Part shown: one piece after another, positions 48,221 through 58,620 of the stretch
Numbering within the stretch: position 1 is the stretch's first letter
Layout: each line of letters begins with the position of its first letter
Assembly (NCBI RefSeq): GCF_910594005.1
Contig: NC_057843.1
Span: 30,973,001 to 31,037,000, forward strand
Reading direction: 5' to 3'
DNA: 64,000 nt
DNA from: Cervus elaphus
Taxonomy: Eukaryota > Chordata > Mammalia > Artiodactyla > Cervidae
Notes under the pieces: generated by a model
Database searches by the model: none
Told to the model about the DNA's origin: nothing
Seen by the model: the letters and a program-made list of their open reading frames with translations, nothing else
Translations under genes and position numbers: made by a program

Positions 48221-49413
48221 GTTGTTGTTGTTCAGTTGCTAAGTTGTGTCCAACTCTGCAACCCCATGGACTGTAGCCTGCTAGGTTCCTCTGTCTTACA
48301 CTGTCTCCCAAAGTTTGCTCAAATTTATGTCCGTTGCTTCCCAGGTGACTCAGTTCTTTGGTGCTCCACCTTCTTTATGGTCCATCTCTCATATCTATAC
48401 ATGACTACCATCAAACCTATAGCCTTGACTATATAGACCTTTGTCAGCAAAATGATGTCTCTGCTTTTTAATTTGCTGCCTAGGTTTGTCTTAGCTTTTC
48501 TTACAAGGAGCAAGCATTCTTTATTTCCATGGCTGCCGTCATGATCCACAGTGGTTTTGGAGCCCAAGAAAATAAAATCTGTCATTGCTTCCACTTTTTC
48601 CCCTTGTATTTGTCATGAAGTAATGGGATCAGATGCCATGATCTTAGTTTTTTGAATATTGAGATTCAAGTCAGCATTTTTACTCTCCTCTTTCACCCTC
48701 ATCAAGAGGTTCTTTAGTTCCTCTTCACTTTCTGCCATTAGAGTGGTGTTATCTTTCTCCTGGCAATCTTGATTCCAGCTTGTGATTCATTCAGCCCAGC
48801 ATTTCACATGATGTACTCTGCATGTAAGTTAAATAAGCAGGGTGACAATATACAGCCTTGACATTCTCCTTTCCCAGTTTTGCACCAGTCAGTTGTTCTA
48901 TGTCTGGTTCTAACTGATGTTTCTTGACCCGCATACAGGTTTCTCAGGAGACAAGTAAGGTGGTTCTGTATTCCTACTTCTTTTAAGATTTTTCACAGTT
49001 TGTTGTGATCCATATGGTCAAAGGCTTTAGCGTAGCCAATGAAGTAGAAGTAGATGTTTTTCTGGAAGTTCCTTGCTTTCTCTATGATCCAAGGAATGTT
49101 GCCAATTTGATCTCTGATTCCTCTGCCTCTTCAAAATCTAGTTTGTGCATCTGGAATTTCTCAGTTCACATACTGGTAAAGCCTAGCTTGACGAATTTTG
49201 AGCATAACCTTGCTGGCGTGTGAAATGAGCACAATTGTACAGTAGGTTGAACATTATTTGGCATTGCTGTTCTTTGGGATTGGAATGAAAACTGACCTTC
49301 TCCAGTCCTGTGGCCACTGCTGAGTTTTCCAAATTTGCTGACATATTGAACAAAGCTAGTGGAAGTGACAGAATTCCAGGCAAACTATTTAAAATCTTAA
49401 AAAATGATGCTGT
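48221..49413 (-). mobile_element. Older BovB LINE with inverted 5' end and an internal deletion
   Basis: Antisense BovB from a GTTGTTGTT tail to about 49349, spanning the C-terminal region and RT (complements of FADD-region phrases near 48740 and KAFD-region phrases near 49015). At 49348-49350 it flips to sense BovB (ACAAAGCTAGTGGAAGTGAC...) for about 65 bases. About 250 bases of the expected 3' region are missing near 48335, where 18 bases unlike BovB fill the joint. A possible 6-base CTTTTG target duplication (48216 and 49418 areas) is weak. More diverged than the copy at 42764. Confidence 0.9.
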
Positions 49414-50002
49414 ATCACTTTTGCACCATCCAAAAGTTACCAAAAAATCATTAGTCAAACCATTGTAAGTCAGGGGAAATCTATATGTTATTTAGATTAT
49501 ACTCTTTGTACATGGGAAATAGATACTTAAAGTTCTTCTTGTACTTTAATGCATGCTATTCCATTACTCAAATAATGTTACCTGCTAAAATTCTTTTTGA
49601 ACCCAGATGAACACCCATCAAGTATCCTAGGTCTGCTCTTTGGAACAATATTATATGTTATTTCTTTTCCACTTGTTGCTCTTCCTTATTTTTGAAGACT
49701 GATGTTTTCCCATCAGTTTTCCAACTTTTATCCAAGTTGAGCAAATTTCTTTAATCATTTCTCTAAATTTGTTTATCCAGCATCATACTCACTAGCTAGG
49801 TGGCTATTGATTATTTGAAATTTAGCTAGTTTCTTTTGAGATCTCCTGTAGTATAGCAAACATACTAGATTTCAAACTTCCTATAAAAACCAGAATGTCA
49901 GATTCTCAGTGACTTTTTAGTTTGAATACAGGTTGAAGAAAATATTTCAGAACTCTAGGGTTAAATCAAATCTCTTATTTAATTTTATCTGTTTCATTTT
50001 AC
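49414..50002. other. No recognised gene or repeat
   Basis: AT-rich; nothing recognised. Confidence 0.4.
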
Positions 50003-50015
50003 TTTTTTAAATGTG

Positions 50016-50323
50016 AAGTGAAAGTTGCTCAGTCATGTCTGACTCTTTGTGACCCAATGGGTATAGTCCATGGCATTCTCCAGGCCAGAATACTAAAGCG
50101 GGAAGCAGTTTCCTTTTCCAGGGGATCTTCCCAACTCAGGCATTGTACCCAGGTCTCCTGCATTTCAGGCAGATTCTTTACCAGCTGAGCCATAAAGAAA
50201 GCCCAAAAATACTGGAGTGGGTAGCCTATCCCTTCTCCAGGGGATCTACCTGACCCAGGAACTGAATCAGGGTCATCTGCATAGCAGGCAGATTATTTAC
50301 CAAGTGAGCTATCAGGGAAGCCC
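50016..50323 (-). mobile_element. Dimeric tRNA-type ruminant SINE with 12-bp TSD
   Basis: Antisense BovB-like body (AGTTGCTCAGTCATGTCTGA) followed by two successive tRNA-related segments, each with GGGGATCT..., GATTCTTTACCAG or GATTATTTACCAA, and GAGC...GGGAAGCC-like ends. The 12-base repeat TTTTTAAATGTG lies on both sides (50004-50015 and 50324-50335). The dimeric tRNA arrangement is a known kind of ruminant SINE. Confidence 0.92.
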
Positions 50324-50509
50324 TTTTTAAATGTGGCTTCTAGGAAATTTACAATTACATATCTGTCGTTTGTGGCTTGTAGGTATTTCTATGAGACAGC
50401 ACTGATCTAGATAAAATGGTTATGGCATTGAAGTGATTGAAAGAAGAATTTATCAGAAAAAGAAAAGAAGAAATTATGTAGACTAAAAATTGGGCTGTAG
50501 CCTTGAGAC

Positions 50510-50597
50510 GGGGCTTCCCTTGTGGCTCAGCTGGCAAAGAATCTCCCTGCAATGCGGGAGACCTGGGCTCAATCCCTGGGTTGGGAAGATCCTCTCT
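50510..50597 (+). mobile_element. SINE head fragment (Bov-tA or CHR type)
   Basis: GGGGCTTCCCTTGTGGCTCA through GGGCTCAATCCCTGGGTTGG and GGAAGATCCTCTCTGATAC: only the tRNA-derived part is present; the BovB-like body is missing. Confidence 0.85.
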
Positions 50598-51382
50598 GAT
50601 ACATAATTACTACAGTGTCCCACATGGCACATACACAAATGCATACATTCTACAACGTATATGTTCATGAGCTAATACGAAGCACACCTTAAACTAGGAT
50701 GCGGAAGGAAGCCTATTTTTGTGGGCGCTCACCCTCTTGCCCACATTCTCCATGGGGCAGTGAAGCTCTGTCAGTCTGCTGTCACCGTTACTTAAAAGCT
50801 AGAAACTTGGAAAATGTATCGTTGTCCCTGAAAACTCCTTTGGAAGATCAGTGAGATTTCTTCAATGGAAAGCTTATTTTGCTATGCCTCAAATTGTAGG
50901 TAAATTAGAGTAACAGGAAAAATGACTTCCTTTTCATTATTTTCTGAAGACAAACTGGATATTTCAAAGGAGAAAATATCTCAAAACCTAGAGAGATTTA
51001 AACTAATCTTATTAGTTCTCTTCTAGACAGGACTCTACTATATGGCAGAAAAGTATTTCATAGAAATTAAAGGGAGGAAGGCTGCCAGATAGCACTGTTA
51101 AATGCATTTACTTTAATTTAGTTTAGTCCTGATTTTTATAAGGCTGTAAACTGCATAGGACCTATGTTTGGTAAATTATGTTTCCGGTGCAGTTCCCTAA
51201 AGTGCAACCGAATCTTCAGCTCAGCATCTATATTTACTTTTATTGTGGGACTCTAATATTTCTTCTAGCTTAAACTTCCTGAATAAATACATTCTGTTGG
51301 CCTTTCTTGAAAATATAAATAGGCCTAATTTTTAAATTATTTGGAGCATATAATCCTAAATATCTGAAGTAAAGTGGTTGGT
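50598..51382. other. No recognised gene or repeat
   Basis: AT-rich; nothing recognised. Confidence 0.4.
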
Positions 51383-51525
51383 TCTGTGCTGTGTGCTCTG
51401 CCATGTCCGACTCTTTGCCGACTCTCCTCCAGGGGATCATCCCAACCCAAGGAGCGAACCCATGCCTCCTGCATCTCCTGCATTGGCAGGGAGATTCTTT
51501 ACCACTGGCTCCACCTGGAAAGCTG
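51383..51525 (-). mobile_element. Truncated Bov-tA SINE
   Basis: Antisense body (GCCATGTCCGACTCTTTGCC) with the middle of the element missing, then the tRNA head (GGGGATCATCCCAACCCAAG, GATTCTTTACCACTGGCTCC). Shorter than the usual ~210 bp. Confidence 0.85.
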
Positions 51526-51654
51526 TTGGAGTAACTTTCAATCAGCGAATATTTATTAATTACTAATATATATAAGCATTGATGTGGAAATGTCTTTCAA
51601 GGAATTTTTCATTTTGAATGGGAAAATGTATCAGTCAAGAAGGCACAAAGCAAG

Positions 51655-51850
51655 TGTTCTCAGCCTTGGCACAATTGCTAGTTCTTAATTCCGAAGTTGT
51701 ACAGTTCATTGTAGGATGTTCAACAGCAGCCCATGGCCTCTGCCTACTGCATGCTAGGAGAATCCTTGCCCCTAGATGTGACAGCCAGAAATGTCTCCAG
51801 ACAGTGCCAGGTGCCTACGGGGCAGCAAGCTTGGCCTTGGCTTGGGTTTT
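51655..51850 (-). mobile_element. MER20 (hAT-Charlie) relic
   Basis: Antisense MER20 phrases in order: CTCAGCCTTGGCACAATTGC, TCATTGTAGGATGTTCAACA, GCCCATGGCCTCTGCCTACT, CAGAAATGTCTCCAGACAGT. Most of the ~220-bp element is present. The frame 51618-51884 across it is not a gene. Confidence 0.8.
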
Positions 51851-52086
51851 GCTATGGTTAGGGAAAAAAATAAAAAATAAATAAACACTGCAAAATTATA
51901 TTTCTCCATTCTCCATGTTCAGTGTAAAAACTCTTGGTTCATGGTATCACTCAGGCATCAGTGTTGCCTCTACATGTTTCTACAAAACTGAGGCAAGAAA
52001 ACTGGACATTACTTGCTGGCTCTTAGAAGTCTGCCAAGAATTGACTTTCTGCTCACATTTCCTTAAACTAAACCTAATGTTACAAA

Positions 52087-52300
52087 GGGGCTTCCCTGGT
52101 GGCTCAGTGGTAAAGACCCTACCTGCCAGTGCAGGAGATGTGGGTTTGACCCCTGGGATGGGAAAATCTCCTGGAGAAGGGATGGCAACCCACTCCAGGA
52201 TTTCCATGGGAAATCCCAAGGACAAAGGAGCCTGACAGGCTACAGTCCATGGGGCTGCAAAGAGTTTTACATGATTTAGCCAGTAAACAACAATAACAAT
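52087..52300 (+). mobile_element. Bov-tA SINE
   Basis: Well-kept head GGGGCTTCCCTGGTGGCTCA, B-box-like GGGTTTGACCCCTGG, body GGCAACCCACTCCAGGATTT, and an AACAACAATAACAAT tail. Confidence 0.95.
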
Positions 52301-52659
52301 ATCAAAGAGGCAGCTGAGGTCAATCCATTCATGAATCAGGAAGAGGTAAAGTGAAATATTTGTAAATAGACCTGATGATCACTATAAAAAGGTTTAGGGA
52401 TGAGGAGGAAGAAGAAGTGAAATCTGAAGAGAGCATGGGAAAAAAAGTTTTATTTGAAAAGGCAACTATGGAGGAAAGGGTAATTCTAGGAAGAAGAAGC
52501 AGTATGAACAGTGATTAATGAAGAGTGACCATTTTATAGACAATGTCTTAGGATGCTTTCCTATTTTTAAAAAGTGCTATGCATACAAGAGTTAGCACTC
52601 CAAAGTTGCGGTTCCAAATGTTTCTGATTATATATTTACTATTACAGTTGTGAGAGGCT
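52301..52659. other. No recognised gene or repeat
   Basis: Purine-rich in 52400-52500; nothing recognised. Confidence 0.4.
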
Positions 52660-52825
52660 TCCAATGGATTATATACTTTAAATCTTCATAATGCTATTTC
52701 ATTAACATGTTGATGTACTGTGTTTTACATGAGAAAAATGAAGATAAGTGACTTGACATAGTGAAACAACTTGTGAAGCATTGGGTTTCAAGCTCAGATA
52801 TGTCTGACTCCAAAACGTATGCCCT
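52660..52825 (-). mobile_element. MIR SINE relic
   Basis: Antisense MIR order: TATACTTTAAATCTTCATAA, GTTTTACATGAGAAAAATGA, AGTGACTTGACATAGTGAAA, TTGGGTTTCAAGCTCAGATA. Confidence 0.65.
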
Positions 52826-53400
52826 AAACAATTACATTATGTAGCCCAATGTAAATTATATTCAATCTCATATGGTATCAATTCTGAGAAGCACATTTTT
52901 CTTCCTTTGTAACATCTCTCATATCTACAAGCATCTTATAATCCATGTTGTGTCGTAGTTTAATTGGCTGCTTTTTCCCTTGTCCTAGTGGTATATGAAA
53001 TAATGGTCTGCTTTATAATCAATGGCATCTTAGATTCAATAAATCTTTCAGGACAGCATCATCTATTAAGAAAGAGGCAGAGTCCTTGTCCATGCAGAAG
53101 CTATTAGCATCTAATCTGAAACTTCACAGAGCAAGACTTCCAGATTATTTTGTTAACTTGAACAGCTGTTGTTCAGTGTCTGAGATCAGAGTGTACTGAT
53201 CCCTTAGGGGGGGTACTCATTCTCCTGTTTTTCAGATTCATCTTCATTTGTAACACAGCCCCTCCAAGAGGAGGACATCCAAGAATGAAAAGCATTAATA
53301 ATTAATCATAGCCAAAAGAAATAGAAGTGGCTGGGTAATTATCAGGGCAATTAAGAATAGAATAGATGTATTCATGGTTTCATATAATTTTGTTTGTAAG
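52826..53400. other. No recognised gene or repeat
   Basis: Mixed sequence; nothing recognised. Confidence 0.4.
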
Positions 53401-53645
53401 TTCAGTTCAGTCGTTCAGTCGTGTCCAACTCTTTGCGACCCCATGAACCGCAGTACACCAGGCCTCCCTGTCCATCACCAACTCCCGGAGTCCACCCAAA
53501 CCCATGTCCATCGAGTCGGTGATGCCATCCAACCATCTCATCCTCTGTCGTCCCATTCTCCTCCTGCCCTCAATCTTTCCCAGCATCAGGGTCTTCTCAA
53601 ATGAGTCTGCTCTTCGCATCAGGTGGCCAAAGTATTGGAGTTTCA
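53401..53645 (-). mobile_element. BovB 3' fragment, ~245 bp, well conserved
   Basis: Antisense from TTCAGTTCAGTCGTTCAGTC through CATCACCAACTCCCGGAGTC and ATCTCATCCTCTGTCGTCCC, stopping at AAAGTATTGGAGTTTC. High similarity to the 3' end of the 42764 copy; 5'-truncated. The minus frame 53407-53763 reads through it and into flanking DNA. Confidence 0.93.
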
Positions 53646-53721
53646 AAGAAAACTTGAAAATGAGAGGTAAATAAAAACAGCATTCATCTTTTCCCTCAGA
53701 TTTTACAAAGTAAAATGAGTG

Positions 53722-53840
53722 AGTATGTGTCACTGAATCATGTTCAACTCTTAGCGACCCCATGGACTGCAGCCCACCAGGCTCCTCTGTCTATGGAATT
53801 CTCCAGGCAAGAATACTGGAGTGGGGTTGCCATTTCCTAC
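53722..53840 (-). mobile_element. Bov-A SINE monomer
   Basis: Antisense Bov-A body: CACTGAATCATGTTCAACTC, CCATGGACTGCAGCCCACCA, AAGAATACTGGAGTGGGGTT. No tRNA head. AATGAGT occurs on both sides and may be part of a target-site duplication. Confidence 0.88.
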
Positions 53841-55189
53841 TCTATTAATGAGTATAGTTATGTAATAATTATACATATTTTTTAGAAACCTGAGTGAAAT
53901 GGGTATGTGTATTGATGAAGGGGTAGGGGAGAGAGAAAAGGAGAGAGAGATGAAACCTGACAATGGATGTTTACTGAATTACAACTGTGGATGGTTTTGT
54001 AACACAGGATCCACTAAAGATACATTTTTCCTCCATTGGCAGTCATTCTGCCATTCTTCTCAGATCCCTGGAAAGCATGACAGGAAACACCCATGTCTTC
54101 TTTTCATATTTTTCCATTCTATATCAGGATTCAATGAGGTTTATGATGCACTGTACAATGTCAGAGTGTTTCTACTTGCTACCTGATTGCCTACTAATTT
54201 TTCACTTTGCTTCATTAATCATCTTCTTGAAGACATCATGAGCTTTTGTACAAGTTGAATTATAACACCTGGAATAATGGTTCTTTGTGGCAAGTCCAAA
54301 TTCTCATCCGTACAGCTTTTATCAGCTATTTGAAATAAAAACTATTGGCCTGTCCAAAATAAGTGTCAGAAAGGAAGACTTTTGTGGCATAAAAACACAC
54401 ATTGCAGAATAGGCTCACATCAGAGTCCTGTGATGAACTGCCCTTTGACTGAAGGTGTTTGCAGAGTGGTGCATTAAAGCTCCTTAGCAGAAAATTTGCA
54501 ACAGAATCCTGCCATACTAACTATGACTCTCATTGGATAAGAGGATTTGCTACTCCCCAAAATCTGGGAAAAATATATAACGGATACACACACACACACA
54601 CACATATGCAAATGTTTTAGGAAACTTGTCAGAGACACTGGCACTGTAGTGAACCAGAGCTAGGCAAGTTACTATTAAATGCAGTATATATTCATTTGAA
54701 AAGCAAACAACCTGTTTTTAAGTTTTCAGAAATATAGACTAACTAATCAAGATATTTGGATCACTTTCATTTTCTAAAATGTCAAAAAAGTAATTAGATA
54801 GTTGAAATACTTCATCCTTAGCTCTCTGTACTGACATACATTTGATCACATTCTGGAGTCAAGATTGATTTTGCGATTTTAATACGTATAATCATGCTAG
54901 AATGAATGTACTTCTAGGGAGGTTGTAGATATCAAGGGTAAATTTTAGTTTAGTTCACTGGCATTTTCTCCTTATTAGTTTGGTGTACAAGCCCAGTTTC
55001 ACAAGTTGATATTTGTGACAGATATTTTTGGAAGTTGTTAGATTTAATTACTTCTCTGTAAGGCATATATATGAAATACAGTTTGTTTCATGATGAGATA
55101 ATAGAAATTATACAGCAAAAATAATATAAAATTTTGAATACTGGCTTTTATTAATTGCTTACCGTTTCTCTGGAAATGTCAGATTGCTT
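53841..55189. other. Unassigned DNA with a short (AC)n run
   Basis: An (AC) run of about nine units lies at 54586-54604. Nothing else recognised; the overlapping frames at 53899-54241 resemble no family. Confidence 0.45.
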
Positions 55190-55290
55190 TATACAGATGA
55201 TCTTGTGCAATCTTTGTAACAGCTCTGCAAGCTCTATATCACTATCCACATTAGAAAGGTGTTACAATTGAGGTTCCAAGAAGGGGAATA
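55190..55290 (-). mobile_element. MIR-like relic
   Basis: GATCTTGTGCAATCTTTGTA, ATATCACTATCCACATTAGA and CAATTGAGGTTCCAAGAAGG follow the antisense MIR order. Weak. Confidence 0.5.
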
Positions 55291-58200
55291 TATAGCTGAT
55301 AAATATCTTCAAGGAAGCTTGTCTGTCTTCCAAACTCTACCATGCTGCTGATAAACATCCAGTTCTTAGATTTCCTTCATAAGACTCTACAAAGATGCCA
55401 GAGGAAAAACTTATTTAACCTTGACAAGAAGGAAGGAACTTGAAGAAGAAAAAGTGTTTTCTTTTAAAATAAGATTCTGGTATCTAATCCCCTGCAGCCC
55501 CAAGGACCGATGATCTGTACTAAGTTATTACACAGCCTAGCAATTCTAATAGGCCCACTTCTGCCTCAGTAGAAACACATGAGTTGATCAATTCCATTTG
55601 TAATTACATCTGGGAAAAGGGATTATAGAGACAAATATACTCAGCTGTTTTGTTCCCATGTGTACAACATGAAATTAATCAGTGGACCAGTCTTCCTCTT
55701 GCTCCAGTGTTATTGATCAAGGCAAATCCTTTGCTAAGTCTGGAACATACCAATCCTAATACAGGAGTATTTAGAAGAACAAAATGAAAACATTTACTTC
55801 AAAAACCAATTTGTTCTCTTAATGCAAAGATTACCAGTAATGATTGTAAACTCTTAGTTATAGTGATTAGGTATGAAATTCCCAGCCTATACTGTTCAAT
55901 CATTTCTGCCTTTTAACTATAATTCTGTTCAATGGTAACTCTATTTAGTAATTCAGAAGCCCACCTACTTATTTGTTTTATGCTGTCATGTCACCAACTT
56001 CTTAGAACCCCAACGCTGATTGGTTTTCGTGTATTAATATGATTGAGAAGAAGGCCTTAAAGTGATGCAATCAGTTGCTTACTTTACATTAAATCTGATA
56101 GAATATTAAATGTAGTGCAAAGAATGAACACATTGATTAAATAGATATTTTTATCTAGTTTGAATAGATGGAACACAAGACATAAGATTTTTATTGCTTT
56201 TCACAGAGAGTTCATATCCTTTTCCTAACCATTCTCTAAAGTTAGTGTTTGAAAAGTGTGTATCTCAGACTACCAGTTCATTGTATATTTTTAGTTGTTT
56301 TTCATGCATTAAAGTTCTTATATTTAAATACATTTTGGGGAGATACATGGTTCAAGAAAGTTTAAAATTTTCACAGAGTCATTTATGGACAAATTGAGCT
56401 GAAATTCCTAAGAATAAAGGTAAAATTCTTTGAAACATTAGAAATCAATTTCAACAAATTTTAAATTTTATTCCACTGAGGTTTTTCTTTTTTTTTCCCC
56501 TGAGATAATGCTACAAGATTGGTATCCTGTGATGCACAGACTGAGGAATACTTTCCTCGGATATACAGCATCTCAGTAGCACATTGTTTTACAGTCTCTA
56601 ACTTGAATGATGAGACTGGATAATGAGCAAATATTAAGTATTCTAAATAAAAACCAGTCTCAGGTATACATGCTGAAGGGGTATGTTAGAACTAGGTACA
56701 TGGATTGCTTTCATTCTCATATTACAGTATTAGCAGATGATCTAACTTACTGCTCACAGAGGCAACCTATTGTTGAATATCTATCATATTCCAAGTGACA
56801 CACATGGCACTTTTAAAAATTCTATATTTTTTATCAGGTTATAAAAGTAATATATGTTCATTGGGGAAAATTTGAAAAATTAAGTATAAAAAAAAGCAGT
56901 CAGGTAATATAATATTCATTCTTATATTCCTTCATTTTTTTATACATTTGAGGTGCCAGGCAAATCAAGAATGTGACAAATTCCTAGCAGTTATCTATAA
57001 AGTTAAATATTGATATTTGATTATTCAGAGATAGACGTAATGTAAGGGTGGTACATAGACCAATTGATAGGGCAGTGCCAGTGGAGTCAGGAAATCCACA
57101 TTTTGTCTTAGATTTCAAAGTTTAGATAAATGATGCATCTTTTAATTTTTTAAAAAAAACTTTAATGATTTAAATGGGAAGTTGTTTATGAAATGCCTCT
57201 GAACATTCTGTATATAACTCTTCACAGGTTATATTCTAGAGCCAAAAAAAAAAAAAAAATCAAAACTGTGTGGTTTTTTTTTTTTTAATCTGCTTTACCT
57301 TTGTTAATCCCCATATTCAGATGTTTAAACAGGTATTCTTTCACCAAGGTCTCAATCACTTTGTCTACAAAGGAGTTTTGTTCTCAACAACTTTCTAAAC
57401 ATTATTGGTTGCTCCAATAACCCAATCCTAAAAGAGAACAATTTTGTACTAAGATAATGATCTTTAAGAGTTGACTCTTTCCTCTAATTACGTGTACTGA
57501 AGAGCAGTGTTCTTTCCTTGTTTTTCATTGTATTTTGTCTTAATGGTCTCAAAATTCCATGACAAGTACTTGTCAAGTTGTTCCCAATTTAAAAGCTCTA
57601 ATTGTTAAAAGCAAATAGTATATAACTGCTCTGAAACAGATGATGTATAAAGTATCTTTTTCGTTCTCAAGTTCTTATCTTATATTTTGGTCATAAATCC
57701 ATTCTTACTATATTAAAACATAAAGGACCAATTGAAAAAACTCTTCCAAAAGCCATTCTTCCCCTGTAATCATGACTTAACTGTTATTTAATCTTTTACA
57801 GTATATTCATTTTGCCAGTTTTAGTGCAGACATCAGATCTTCCAGGGTACGCAAATGTTTAATTATACATCAGGACATCACTGCTAACTGTGTGTCTGAT
57901 TTTTAACAATAAAAAAGACAACCCTAAGTAAGATAAATCCATCTTCTAACAGTGTATCACAATGGCAGTCTCAGCATACCTCCATATAATTATCTAGCAT
58001 GGAGGGCATATCCAGTCATGATTTGGCCTAAACAGTTCACTTTGTATAGTAGGAAGGACAGTTGTAGAGATTTCTCATTTGGATAAGTCAGACCCCAATC
58101 TCCAAGTAGTGCAGCTTCTAGCACTTTCAGATTCATGGCTAGATTTTCATCCCTTGAACTAAGGCATGCAAAATAATGGCTTTATCATGATGATATCATT

Positions 58201-58620
58201 CAGGAAAACTTCTCAACATCATGGTTTAGAGTGGGTCCTGATTGCTTTGGTAATGCTTTCCTGGCTTTTCTGTTTCAAGGATATTTGGTTGAATCCTTTG
58301 TGTCAACACCAATTACCAGCTGCTTGAAATTTCAGTTAGTAAGTCCAAAGGGAGTACTCAGTACTCACATATCTGGTTATTTGCTACGATAACAACTTGA
58401 AATTCATAACACAGAGAGTAGTCATCTAGACAGTATAATGAACTCTAGGTATTTCTGTGCTCAATTCAAGTATTTGTCATAAAATATAACAGCTGTGTGT
58501 TTCCCGTTTTTATAGAGGTCTGTCCATGGTGACAGTCCACCCACAATCCACCTTCCCTTTCTTGAGGATCCCTGTATGAAAGATTGCTTCCCTGCCTTAG
58601 TGTCTCTGTTTCAAACTTTA
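55291..58620. other. Long repeat-poor AT-rich stretch
   Basis: About 3.3 kb. The only old-repeat-like phrase is near 56835-56900 (AAAAGTAATATATGTTCATT), whose family I cannot name. An A-run (57243-57259) and T-run (57274-57287) face each other. No coding evidence. Confidence 0.45.

Noticed and set aside
57243..57287. A-run followed by T-run as a regulatory hairpin or terminator
   Set aside because: Simple runs are common in AT-rich mammalian DNA, and no transcript or conserved stem supports a function.
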